From contig NZ_JADQDF010000001.1 in assembly GCF_019263585.2 (NCBI RefSeq), forward strand, positions 4,340,001 to 4,404,000: a stretch of DNA of 64,000 bases. The letters run 5' to 3'. Below are positions 26,915-34,713 of the stretch, one piece after another. The notes beneath the pieces were generated by a model. That model worked only from the letters and a program-made list of their open reading frames with translations. It was not told where the DNA came from and ran no database searches. Numbering within the stretch: the stretch's first letter is position 1; each line of letters opens with the position of its first letter. A program made the position numbers and the translations under genes. This DNA is from Pseudonocardia oceani. Lineage in GTDB: Bacteria > Actinomycetota > Actinomycetes > Mycobacteriales > Pseudonocardiaceae.

Positions 26915-27642
26915 ACGCCCGGTTTCAGCACGTACCCCGCGCCGCGCACGGTGTGGATCATCGGCGGGCGCCCGGTGTCGATCTTCTTGCGCAGGTACGA
27001 GACGTAGAGCTCGACGACGTTGGACTGCCCGCCGAAGTCGTAGTGCCACACGCGGTCGAGGATCTGGGGCTTGCTGAGCACCCGCTTGGGGTTGCGCATC
27101 AAGTAGCGCAGCAGCTCGAACTCGGTGGCCGTCAGCTCGACGAGGTCGTCGCCGCGGCGCACCTCGTGGCTGTCCTCGTCGAGCACCAGGTCGCCGACGA
27201 CGAGCTCCGAGCCCTGGCGCGCCGCGGCCATGCCGGAGCGGCGCAGCAGCCCGCGCAGCCGCGCGACGAGCTCCTCGAGGCTGAACGGCTTGGTGACGTA
27301 GTCGTCGCCGCCCGCGGTGAGGCCGGCGACGCGGTCCTCGACGGCGTCGCGCGCGGTGAGGAACAGGACCGGCACGTCGGGGGTGTCGGACCGCATCCGG
27401 CGCAGGACCTCGAGGCCGTCGAGGTCGGGGAGCATGACGTCGAGGACGACGGCGTCGGGCCGGAACTCCCGCGCCGCCCGCACGGCCGACGAGCCGTCGG
27501 CGGCGGTGCGCACCTCCCAGCCCTCGTAGCGCAGGGCGAGGGACAGCAGGTCGGCCAGCGTCGACTCGTCGTCGACGACCAGCACGCGGATCGCGCTGCC
27601 GTCGGCGCGGCGCAGCGGCGCGGCCTCGTTCATCGTCGACAT
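26911..27642 (-). CDS. OmpR-family response regulator
   Basis: 243 residues from ATG at 27642, where the receiver domain fits. The acidic pocket is Asp24-Asp25-Glu26, the phosphorylated residue is Asp68 (AVVLDVMLPDLDG), and the conserved lysine is in DDYVTKPFSLEEL. The C-terminal winged helix contains TATEFELLRYLMRNPKRVLS and VSYLRKKID. It forms a two-gene operon with the kinase. The promoter lies in the short divergent gap to the DUF2461 gene. Confidence 0.95.
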   Translation of the reverse strand: MSTMNEAAPLRRADGSAIRVLVVDDESTLADLLSLALRYEGWEVRTAADGSSAVRAAREFRPDAVVLDVMLPDLDGLEVLRRMRSDTPDVPVLFLTARDAVEDRVAGLTAGGDDYVTKPFSLEELVARLRGLLRRSGMAAARQGSELVVGDLVLDEDSHEVRRGDDLVELTATEFELLRYLMRNPKRVLSKPQILDRVWHYDFGGQSNVVELYVSYLRKKIDTGRPPMIHTVRGAGYVLKPGV

Positions 27643-27757
27643 GCTAGTGACCCTCGCGCGCGCCCCTGTCCGATCGCTGTGCGGAACTTGTGCGCCTCCT
27701 GTGGAACCGCAGGCGTCCCGGATCCGTCTGGTGCGGCATCCGAGCCGAGGAGGCCCC

Positions 27758-28408
27758 GTGTTCCCCACCGACGCGACCGCGTTCCTGTCCGACATCGCCG
27801 ACGACAACACACCCGAGTTCTTCGCCGCGCACCGCCACCGCCACGCCGAGGCGCTCGACGCCCCGATGCGCGCGCTGGCCGCGGCGCTCACCGGGGAGTT
27901 CGGGCCGATCCGCGTGCTGCGGGCGCAGCGCAACCGCCGCTTCCGCCCGGACCTGCCGCCCTACCGCACCGACGCCGGCATCGTCGGCGCCGCGGGCCGC
28001 GCGCTGCTGCTCTCGGCCACGGCGTTCACCGTCTCGGCCGGGCCCTGGCGCTTCGACCCGGGGCAGCGCAGGCGCTACCGCGCGGCCGTGGGCGACGAGC
28101 TCGCCGGCCTGCTCGACGGCTGGGAGCTCACCTCACCCGCCCTCACCGGTCTGCCCCGGGGCGTCCGCTCCGACGCCCCGCACCTGCGCCTGCTGCGCCT
28201 CGACGGCCTGCAGGTGGCCCGGTCCTGGCCGGTCGGCGACTGGCTGACGACCGACGCCCCGCTGAAGCGCGTTCGCGACACCTGGCGCGCGGCCGCCCCG
28301 GTGCTGGCCTGGCTCGACGAGCACGTGGGGGAGGCGGAGCCGGTGGAGCCGAGGCCGCGGCCGGCGGCCCCGACACAGCCGGAGGCCGCGGTGGCGGCGG
28401 CGGGCTGA
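27758..28408 (+). CDS. DUF2461 (TIGR02453-like) family protein
   Basis: 216 residues from GTG at 27758, chosen because GAGGAGG lies four bases upstream (27747-27753) and homology begins here (FPTDATAFLSDIADDNTPEF). The conserved RNRRFRPDLPPYRT and PWRFDPGQRRRYRAAV segments identify the family. Its molecular role is unknown. The C-terminus is a Pro/Ala-rich tail. It converges on a TetR gene across a nested palindrome. Confidence 0.82.
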   Translation: MFPTDATAFLSDIADDNTPEFFAAHRHRHAEALDAPMRALAAALTGEFGPIRVLRAQRNRRFRPDLPPYRTDAGIVGAAGRALLLSATAFTVSAGPWRFDPGQRRRYRAAVGDELAGLLDGWELTSPALTGLPRGVRSDAPHLRLLRLDGLQVARSWPVGDWLTTDAPLKRVRDTWRAAAPVLAWLDEHVGEAEPVEPRPRPAAPTQPEAAVAAAG

Positions 28409-28436
28409 GCGCGCGGTCCGGCGGCCGCGCGAGGGG

Positions 28437-28508
28437 GCTCGCACACAGGCCGCGGGGTTCGCACACAGGGCCGGACCTGTGTGCCGGCCCCCCGACCTGT
28501 GTGCGAGC
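28437..28508. repeat. Nested palindrome built from four GCACACAGG words
   Basis: Outer arms GCTCGCACACAGG (28437-28449) and CCTGTGTGCGAGC (28496-28508) are perfect complements. Inside them GCACACAGG (28461-28469) and CCTGTGTGC (28476-28484) form a second perfect hairpin. The structure lies between the convergent DUF2461 and TetR genes, so it may act as a bidirectional terminator. Confidence 0.75.
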
Positions 28509-28565
28509 TGGGGAGAGGTGGGGTCGAGGCCGGTGCGGCCGGGTGGCGGTGCGGGGGACGGCGCG

Positions 28566-29147
28566 CTACTGCGCCACCGCCCGCAGCGCCGCGTCCACCA
28601 CCACGTCCGCGTACGCCGGGTCCCGCGGACCCGACGGCGCGAACAGCACGTGGCTCAGCACCGCTCCCGTCACCAGCTCCAGGAGGAGGGTGGTCGGGGT
28701 GCCCTCGGGCAGCTCGCCCCGCCCCACCCCCCGCCGCACGATCTCGCGGGCCGCGAGCAGGCGGCTGGAGTTGAGGGTCTCGGTGAGGCCGGCGAGCAGG
28801 TCGGGGTGCACGCGCGCCTCCATCGCGGCGCGCAGCGTGACCAGCCCGGCGGCGCCGGTGTAGCCGTCGAGGAGCTGGCGGGCGAGCTCGACGAGGTCGC
28901 CCCGCGCCGACCCCGTGTCGACCGGCACCGGCAGCGGGCTGCGCACCTCCAGCGCCTCCACCAGCAGCGCGGCCTTGCCCGACCAGCGGCTGTAGAGCGC
29001 GGCCCGCCCGACCCGCGCGCGCCGGGCCACCGCGTCGAGGGTGAACCCGGCCCAGCCCGTCTCCCAGTACACCTCGAGCACGGCGTCGTGCACGCGCCGC
29101 TCGAGGTCGGGATCGCGGGGCCGGCCACGGGTCACGTTTACGGACAC
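28566..29147 (-). CDS. TetR family transcriptional regulator
   Basis: 193 residues from GTG at 29147; a GTG at 29133 is an alternative start. The N-terminal helix-turn-helix reads GFTLDAVARRARVGRAALYS, typical of TetR. The ligand-binding half is not recognisable. It is divergent from the thiolase-like gene with 43 bases between, so it very likely controls that gene, the acyl-CoA dehydrogenase behind it, and itself. Confidence 0.9.
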   Translation of the reverse strand: MSVNVTRGRPRDPDLERRVHDAVLEVYWETGWAGFTLDAVARRARVGRAALYSRWSGKAALLVEALEVRSPLPVPVDTGSARGDLVELARQLLDGYTGAAGLVTLRAAMEARVHPDLLAGLTETLNSSRLLAAREIVRRGVGRGELPEGTPTTLLLELVTGAVLSHVLFAPSGPRDPAYADVVVDAALRAVAQ

Positions 29148-29190
29148 TACCTGTCTGTATTAGCGTCCGGCCCGTGACGGTGGACGAACA

Positions 29191-30660
29191 GTGAGTGCGG
29201 ACGAACGACGGCCGGTGCTGGTCGGGGTCGGGCAGCTGCGGAGCAACCGGGAGCGCACGGTCGAGGGTGCGCGGGAGCCACTGCCCCTGATCCTCGACGC
29301 CGTGCGCGCGGCGGCGGCCGACGGCGGCGTCGACCTCACCGCGCTCGACTCCGTCTACTCCGTCCACGTCGCCAGCTGGGCCTACGACGAGCTGGCGGCG
29401 CGCGTCGCCCGGGAGGTCGGGGCGGCGCCGCGGCACGTCGTCGACACCACCGTCGGTGGGCAGCGCCCCGCCGAGCTCCTGGAGGTCGCGGCCGCGCGGA
29501 TCGCGGCGGGGGAGTCGCGCGCCGCGATGATCGTCGGCGGCGAGGCCCAGGCGTCGGTGCAGGCGCTGTGGAGGGCGGGGATCGGCCCCGCCGACCACGG
29601 CTGGAGCGCCGCCCCCGGCGGGCCGCCGTCGTTCGAGGCGAGCGGGCTGCGCAGCGAGGCGATGGCGCGCACCGGCCTGATCCTGCCGACGCGCGTGTAC
29701 CCGCTGTTCGAGAACGCCCTGCGCGCCGCCCGGGGCGAGACCCCCGAGCAGGCCGCGCGCGCGTCGGCCGAGCTGTACGCGGCGTTCTCGCAGGTCGCGG
29801 CGGCGAATCCGGCGGCGTGGAACCCCGAGCCGCGCACCGCCGAGGAGATCGGCACCGTCGGCCCGGGCAACCGGATGGTGTGCGAGCCGTACCCGCTGGC
29901 CGTCAACGCGATGCCGCACGTCGACCAGGCCGCCGCGGTCCTGGTGATGTCCGCGGCGGCCGCGCGCGAGGCGGGCGTGCCGGAGGACCGGATGGTCTAC
30001 GTCCGCGGCGGTGCGGGCGCCCACGACGCCGTCGACGTGCTCGCCCGCCCCCGCTTCGACGCCTCGGCCGCGCTGTCGGACGTGCTCGACCGCGCGCTCG
30101 CGGGCGTCGACGCCCCCGACCTCGTCGACGTCTACAGCTGCTTCCCGGTCGTGCCCAAGCTCGTCGGCGCGCACCTGGGCACCGCCCCGCCGGTGGGCGT
30201 GACGGGCGGGCACTCGGCGTTCGGCGGGCCGCTGTCGAGCTACACGCTGCACGCGCTCGTCGCCGTCACCGGGCACCTGCGCGCCCGCCGCGGCACCGCG
30301 CTCGTGCACGGCAACGGCGGCTACCTCACCCACCAGCACGCGCTCGTCGTCAGCACGACGGCGCAGGACTACGCGGGCGACCCGGAGCCGCGCGACACCG
30401 CGCAGCCCGGGCCTCCGGTGGCCGGGAGCGTCGACGGCGAGGTGGTGGTGGTCGAGACCGCGACGGTCGAGCACGGCCGCGACGGTGCTCCGGCGCAGGC
30501 GTGGCTCGTGGCGCGCACGGCGTCGGGGGAGCGGTACAGCGCGGCGACGGCACCGGGTGACGCGGCGAGCGCTCGGGCGCTGTCGCTGGAGCACGGCGAG
30601 AACGTCGGGCGGACGGTCCGGGCGACGACGAAGGACGAGTTCGTGGTGGTGGAGCTGTGA
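29191..30660 (+). CDS. Thiolase-like acetyl-CoA acetyltransferase family protein
   Basis: 489 residues from GTG at 29191. Thiolase-fold features are VDTTVGGQRPAELLEVAAAR, IVGGEAQAS, VYSCFPVVPK and GGHSAFGGPLSSYTLHA. The residue in the position of the usual N-terminal nucleophilic cysteine appears to be Thr/Val (TTVGG), as in a subgroup of SCPx-like actinobacterial proteins, while CFP and the GGHSAFGG loop are kept. It may therefore not be a classical thiolase. The stop overlaps the acyl-CoA dehydrogenase start by four bases. A C-terminal OB-like extension (about residues 400-489) is present. Confidence 0.82.
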   Translation: MSADERRPVLVGVGQLRSNRERTVEGAREPLPLILDAVRAAAADGGVDLTALDSVYSVHVASWAYDELAARVAREVGAAPRHVVDTTVGGQRPAELLEVAAARIAAGESRAAMIVGGEAQASVQALWRAGIGPADHGWSAAPGGPPSFEASGLRSEAMARTGLILPTRVYPLFENALRAARGETPEQAARASAELYAAFSQVAAANPAAWNPEPRTAEEIGTVGPGNRMVCEPYPLAVNAMPHVDQAAAVLVMSAAAAREAGVPEDRMVYVRGGAGAHDAVDVLARPRFDASAALSDVLDRALAGVDAPDLVDVYSCFPVVPKLVGAHLGTAPPVGVTGGHSAFGGPLSSYTLHALVAVTGHLRARRGTALVHGNGGYLTHQHALVVSTTAQDYAGDPEPRDTAQPGPPVAGSVDGEVVVVETATVEHGRDGAPAQAWLVARTASGERYSAATAPGDAASARALSLEHGENVGRTVRATTKDEFVVVEL

Positions 30661-31802
30661 CGACCGATCCGTGGCGCACCGACGAGCGCCAGGCGCTGCG
30701 CGCGCTCGTCGCCGACTTCACGACCCGCGAGATCGTGCCGCACCTGTCCGACTGGGAGCGCGACGGGGAGGTCCCACGCGCGCTGCACCGGAAGGCGGCG
30801 GAGGCCGGGCTGCTCGGCGTCGCGTACCCCGAGGAGGTCGGCGGGGGCGGCGGTGACGCGATCGACGGGTTCCTCGTCGCCGAGCAGATCATCCTGTCCG
30901 GCGGCTCGGGCGGGCTCGTCGCCGCGCTGCTGACGCACGGGATCGCGCTGCCGCACATCATCGCGGCGGGTGATGCCGACCTGGTCGACCGGTTCGTGCG
31001 CCCCACCCTGGCCGGCGGGACGATCGGCGCACTGGGCATCACCGAGCCCGGGGGCGGGTCCGACGTCGCCGGCATCCGGACGCGGGCGCGGCGCGAGGGC
31101 GGCGAGTACGTCGTCGACGGGGCGAAGCTCTACATCACCTCCGGGGTCCGCGCCGACTTCGTGACGACCGCGGTCCGGACGGGCGGTCCCGGGCACGCGG
31201 GGGTCTCGCTGCTGGTGGTGGAGAAGGGGACGCCAGGGTTCACGGTGTCGAAGAAGCTCGACAAGACCGGCTGGCTCTGCTCGGACACCGCGGAGCTGTC
31301 CTACGCCGGGGTGCGGGTGCCGGCCGGGCACCTCGTCGGCGCGGAGGGCAGCGGGTTCCTGCAGATCGCGCAGCAGTTCCAGAGCGAGCGGCTCTCGCTG
31401 GCCGTGCAGGCCTACGCCACCGCGCAGCGCTGCGTCGACCTCACGAGCACCTGGATCCGCGAGCGCGAGACGTTCGGGCGGCCGCTGTCGTCGAGGCAGG
31501 TCGTGCGGCACCGGATGGCCGAGACGGCCCGGCAGATCGACGTCGCGCGGGTCTACACGCAGACCGTGACGACCCGCTGGCTCGCCGGCGAGTCGATGCT
31601 CATGGAGACGGCGATGGCGAAGAACACCGCCGTCGCCGCGTGCGAGCACGCCGTCTACGAGTGCGTGCAGCTCCTGGGCGGGCTGGGGTACATGCGCGAG
31701 CACGAGGTGGAGCGGCACAGCCGCGACGCCCGGCTGCTCAGCATCGGCGGCGGCACGACGGAGATCATGAACGAGATCATCGCGAAGCTGCTGGGCTACT
31801 GA
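30657..31802 (+). CDS. Acyl-CoA dehydrogenase
   Basis: 381 residues from GTG at 30657, in a GTGA overlap with the thiolase-like gene. The FAD/substrate motifs GALGITEPGGGSDVAGI and KLYITSGVRADF are followed by RLSLAVQAYATAQR and the C-terminal LLGGLGYMREHEVERHSRDA with the GGGTTEIMNEIIAKLLG end. Typical flavoprotein oxidising an acyl-CoA at alpha-beta. With the preceding gene it makes a TetR-controlled two-gene beta-oxidation-like module. The substrate is unknown. Confidence 0.94.
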   Translation: MTTDPWRTDERQALRALVADFTTREIVPHLSDWERDGEVPRALHRKAAEAGLLGVAYPEEVGGGGGDAIDGFLVAEQIILSGGSGGLVAALLTHGIALPHIIAAGDADLVDRFVRPTLAGGTIGALGITEPGGGSDVAGIRTRARREGGEYVVDGAKLYITSGVRADFVTTAVRTGGPGHAGVSLLVVEKGTPGFTVSKKLDKTGWLCSDTAELSYAGVRVPAGHLVGAEGSGFLQIAQQFQSERLSLAVQAYATAQRCVDLTSTWIRERETFGRPLSSRQVVRHRMAETARQIDVARVYTQTVTTRWLAGESMLMETAMAKNTAVAACEHAVYECVQLLGGLGYMREHEVERHSRDARLLSIGGGTTEIMNEIIAKLLGY

Positions 31803-31804
31803 CC

Positions 31805-31846
31805 CGTGAGTGGCAACCGTGGCCAGGGCCACGGTTGCCACTCACG
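31805..31846. terminator. 19-bp palindrome between convergent genes
   Basis: CGTGAGTGGCAACCGTGGC (31805-31823) and its perfect complement (31828-31846) enclose a four-base loop, starting three bases after the acyl-CoA dehydrogenase stop and ending six bases before the siderophore-interacting-protein stop. It has the position of a bidirectional terminator; there is no T tract. Confidence 0.8.
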
Positions 31847-31851
31847 AGGGG

Positions 31852-32589
31852 TCAGCGCGCTCGCCAGTACCCGGTCGCGTAGACGGCGCGGCGGTCGAGT
31901 CCGCGGTCGTCGAGCAGGTGCTTGCGCAGGTCCTTGACGCACGCGCTCTCGCCCGACAGCCACGCCTGCCCGCGCCCGGCCGGGAACTCCGCGGCGCGCA
32001 CGGCCTCGGCCAGCGGGACACCGGCGTCGCGGTCGCCGCGGTGCACCCACGTGACGCCGTCACCGAGCCCCTGCTCCTCCGACGCGTCGGCCACCTCGAG
32101 GAACACGAGCGCGGGCACGCCGCCGGGCAGGGCGTCGAGGACGGTCGCGACGGCGGGCAGCGCGGTCTCGTCGCCGATGACGACGTGGAAGTCGGCCGCC
32201 GGATCCGGGACGTACCGCCCGCCCGGCTCCGACACCGCTACCCACGCGCCCGGCTGGGCCTCGCGCGCCCACGCGGCGGCGGGGCCGTGGCCCTCGTGCA
32301 GCACGAAGTCGACGTCGAGCTCGTTGGCGCCGGCGTCGAAGCGCCGGACGGTGTAGGTGCGGATCGCGGGGCGGGCCTCGCCGGCCGGCCACACCGGCCC
32401 GCCCGACGCGGCCCGCGGCACGGCCGGCCGCTCCTGGCCGGGGACCGGGAAGAACATCTTGATCCGCCGGTCGGGACCGTCGCCGCCGAAGCCCGCGAGC
32501 TCGTCGCCGGTGAGCGTCACGCGGATCATCCGCGGGGTGATGCGCGTGCTGCGGCGGACCTGCAGGAGGCGGGGGGCGGTGGTCGTCAC
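31852..32589 (-). CDS. Siderophore-interacting protein (SIP) family, ferric-siderophore reductase-like
   Basis: 245 residues from GTG at 32589, overlapping the TetR stop as GTGA; homology starts with TTTAPRLLQVRRSTRITPRM. The FAD-binding domain has RTYTVRRFDAGANELDVDFV and HGPAAAWA; the C-terminal NAD(P)H-like domain has IGDETALPAVATVL and GYWRAR. The family reduces ferric siderophores or acts in viuB-type iron release. The TetR gene upstream probably regulates it. No siderophore synthesis genes are in the window. Confidence 0.92.
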   Translation of the reverse strand: MTTTAPRLLQVRRSTRITPRMIRVTLTGDELAGFGGDGPDRRIKMFFPVPGQERPAVPRAASGGPVWPAGEARPAIRTYTVRRFDAGANELDVDFVLHEGHGPAAAWAREAQPGAWVAVSEPGGRYVPDPAADFHVVIGDETALPAVATVLDALPGGVPALVFLEVADASEEQGLGDGVTWVHRGDRDAGVPLAEAVRAAEFPAGRGQAWLSGESACVKDLRKHLLDDRGLDRRAVYATGYWRAR

Positions 32590-33182
32590 CCGCCCGATTC
32601 TGCCGCAAGGCCCGTCCAGACCAGGTCCATGAGGTACTCGGTGGCCTGGTCCGGGGTCACGGTGCGGGCGCTGCCGCGCCACACGGCCAGCCGCTCGCAC
32701 GCCCCGACGATCACCTGCGCCCACCCGGCGAGCCGCTGCGGGTCGGCGCCCGGGGCCTGCGCGGAGAGCAGGGCGGCGATGAAGTCGGTCTGCTGCGCGC
32801 GGATGCCCTCCAGCGCCTCGCCGGCGACGGTCGACTCGCAGTAGAGCAGCGACCACTCCGCCTCGTGGCGGTCGAGGTGGTCGAAGAACGCGAGGGTGCC
32901 GCGGCGCAGCATCTCCTCGGGCGTGCTCGCCGAGGCCGCCGCGCCGGACGTGACCTCCAGCAGCTCCGCCCGCGCGCGGGAGATGCAGGCCAGCAGCAGC
33001 CCGTCCTTCGAGCCGAAGTGCGTGTAGACGACGGGCTTGGTGACGCCCACGCGCTCCGCGACCGCGTCCATCGACGCGTTCTGGAACCCCCGCTCGCCGA
33101 ACACGGCCACGGCGGCGTCGAGGATCTGCTGCTCGCGCTCCGCCCGCCCGACCCGGCGTCGGGGAGCCCGTGCTGTGGTCAC
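32586..33182 (-). CDS. TetR family transcriptional regulator
   Basis: 198 residues from GTG at 33182. The helix-turn-helix is FQNASMDAVAERVGVTKPVV followed by YTHFGSKDGLL; the C-terminal part resembles the tetracycline-repressor-like domain common in actinobacterial lipid regulators. It heads a two-gene unit with the SIP gene and is divergent from a Baeyer-Villiger-type monooxygenase. Two palindromes in the gap are strong candidates for its operator. Confidence 0.92.
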   Translation of the reverse strand: MTTARAPRRRVGRAEREQQILDAAVAVFGERGFQNASMDAVAERVGVTKPVVYTHFGSKDGLLLACISRARAELLEVTSGAAASASTPEEMLRRGTLAFFDHLDRHEAEWSLLYCESTVAGEALEGIRAQQTDFIAALLSAQAPGADPQRLAGWAQVIVGACERLAVWRGSARTVTPDQATEYLMDLVWTGLAAESGG

Positions 33183-33204
33183 CGGCGGACCCTATCCCAG
33201 GAAG

Positions 33205-33232
33205 GTTACCCGTGGTAACTTACCGCCGGTAA
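33205..33232. promoter_or_regulatory. Twin palindromic operator for the TetR regulator
   Basis: GTTACC-CGT-GGTAAC (33205-33219) is directly followed by TTACCG-C-CGGTAA (33220-33232). Both are perfect inverted repeats sharing the half-site TTACC/GGTAA. They lie between the divergent TetR and monooxygenase genes, 20 bases before the latter's start, so binding should block both directions. Confidence 0.72.
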
Positions 33233-33251
33233 CACCTACGGGGAGGACGAG

Positions 33252-34709
33252 ATGACCGATCAGACCGTGGACGTGGCCATCGTCGGCAGCGGCTTCGCCG
33301 GGCTCGGCGCGGCCGTCACGCTGGCGCAGGCGGGGCGGACCGACGTCGTCATCCTGGAGAAGGGGAGCAGCGTCGGCGGCACCTGGCGCGACAACACCTA
33401 CCCCGGCTGCGCCTGCGACGTGCAGAGCCACCTCTACTCGTTCTCCTTCGCTCCCAACCCCGACTGGACGCGCACGTTCGCCCGGCAGCCGGAGATCCGC
33501 GCGTACCTGGAGTCGATCGTCGACCGCTTCGACCTGCGCGGGAAGCTCCGCTTCGGCCGCGAGGTCACCGCGATGGAGTGGGACGGCGCGCGCTGGGCCG
33601 TCACCACCGCCGACGGCTCCGTCGTGCACGCGCGGGCCGTCGTCTGGGGCACCGGACCGCTGCACCTGCCGTCGACGCCCGAGATCGAGGGCGTCGAGGA
33701 GTTCCGCGGCACCGTCTTCCACTCCTCGCGCTGGGACCACGGCCACGACCTGCGCGGCCGGCGCGTCGCCGTCATCGGGACGGGGGCGAGCGCGATCCAG
33801 TTCGTGCCGCACATCCAGCGCGAGGTCGCGTCGCTGACCCTGTTCCAGCGCACCGCGCCGTGGGTGCTGCCCAAGCCCGACCGGCCCATCCCCGCGCCCG
33901 TCCGGGCGCTCTACAAGCGCGTCCCGCTCGCGCAGAAGATCCAGCGCTCGCTCGTCTACGCGCGCAACGAGATGCTCGTCGGCGGGTTCCTCAAGCCGGC
34001 CCGCATGAAGGTGATCGAGGCCTTCGCCCGCCTCTACCTCGACCGCACGTTCGCCGACCGCCCCGACCTCAAGGCGACGCTGACGCCCGACTTCACCATC
34101 GGCTGCAAGCGGATCCTCATGTCCAACGACTACTACTCGGCGCTCAAGCAGCCCAACGTCCACGTCGTGACCGACGGCATCACGCGCGTCACGCCGACCG
34201 GCGTCGTCACCGCCGACGGGGTCGAGCACGAGGTCGACTCGATCATCTTCGGCACGGGGTTCCGGGTCGGGGAGAGCCTGCGCGACGTCGCGGTCACCGG
34301 GCGCGACGGCGTCAAGCTCGCCGACGAGTGGGCCGACGGCCCGCAGGCCCACCTCGGCACGACCGTCGCAGGCTTCCCCAACCTGTTCCTCATGATCGGC
34401 CCGAACACCGGCCTGGGGCACAGCTCGATGGTCTTCATGATCGAGTCGCAGACCCGGTTCATCCTCGACGCACTGGCGCTGCTCGACACCCACGGCGCCA
34501 CGGCGATCGACACGCGCCGCGACCGGCAGGACGCGTTCAACGCCGAGGTCCAGCGGCGGCTGCAGGGGTCGGTGTGGAACTCCGGCGGCTGCAGGTCCTG
34601 GTACCTCGATGCCGCCGGCAACAACCGGACCGTCTGGCCCGGCTACACGTTCGACTACCGGCGCCGCGTCCGGAAGGTGCACCCGGCCGACCACGAGCTG
34701 GTTTCCTGA
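33252..34709 (+). CDS. Flavin-containing monooxygenase, Baeyer-Villiger type
   Basis: 485 residues from ATG at 33252 with a strong GGGGAGGA ribosome site. Two Rossmann motifs are present: GSGFAGLG (12-19) for FAD and GTGASA (176-181) for NADPH. Between them FRGTVFHSSRW (151-161) matches the FxGxxxHxxxW fingerprint of Baeyer-Villiger monooxygenases. Such enzymes insert oxygen into ketones to form esters. TetR palindromes overlap its promoter region. The menC-like gene starts five bases after its stop. Confidence 0.93.
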   Translation: MTDQTVDVAIVGSGFAGLGAAVTLAQAGRTDVVILEKGSSVGGTWRDNTYPGCACDVQSHLYSFSFAPNPDWTRTFARQPEIRAYLESIVDRFDLRGKLRFGREVTAMEWDGARWAVTTADGSVVHARAVVWGTGPLHLPSTPEIEGVEEFRGTVFHSSRWDHGHDLRGRRVAVIGTGASAIQFVPHIQREVASLTLFQRTAPWVLPKPDRPIPAPVRALYKRVPLAQKIQRSLVYARNEMLVGGFLKPARMKVIEAFARLYLDRTFADRPDLKATLTPDFTIGCKRILMSNDYYSALKQPNVHVVTDGITRVTPTGVVTADGVEHEVDSIIFGTGFRVGESLRDVAVTGRDGVKLADEWADGPQAHLGTTVAGFPNLFLMIGPNTGLGHSSMVFMIESQTRFILDALALLDTHGATAIDTRRDRQDAFNAEVQRRLQGSVWNSGGCRSWYLDAAGNNRTVWPGYTFDYRRRVRKVHPADHELVS

Positions 34710-34713
34710 CGGG

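Noticed and set aside
23564..27007. Very long plus-strand frame across the acyl-CoA ligase and histidine kinase
   Set aside because: Sequence is a shadow of two well-defined minus-strand genes; it lacks any domain.
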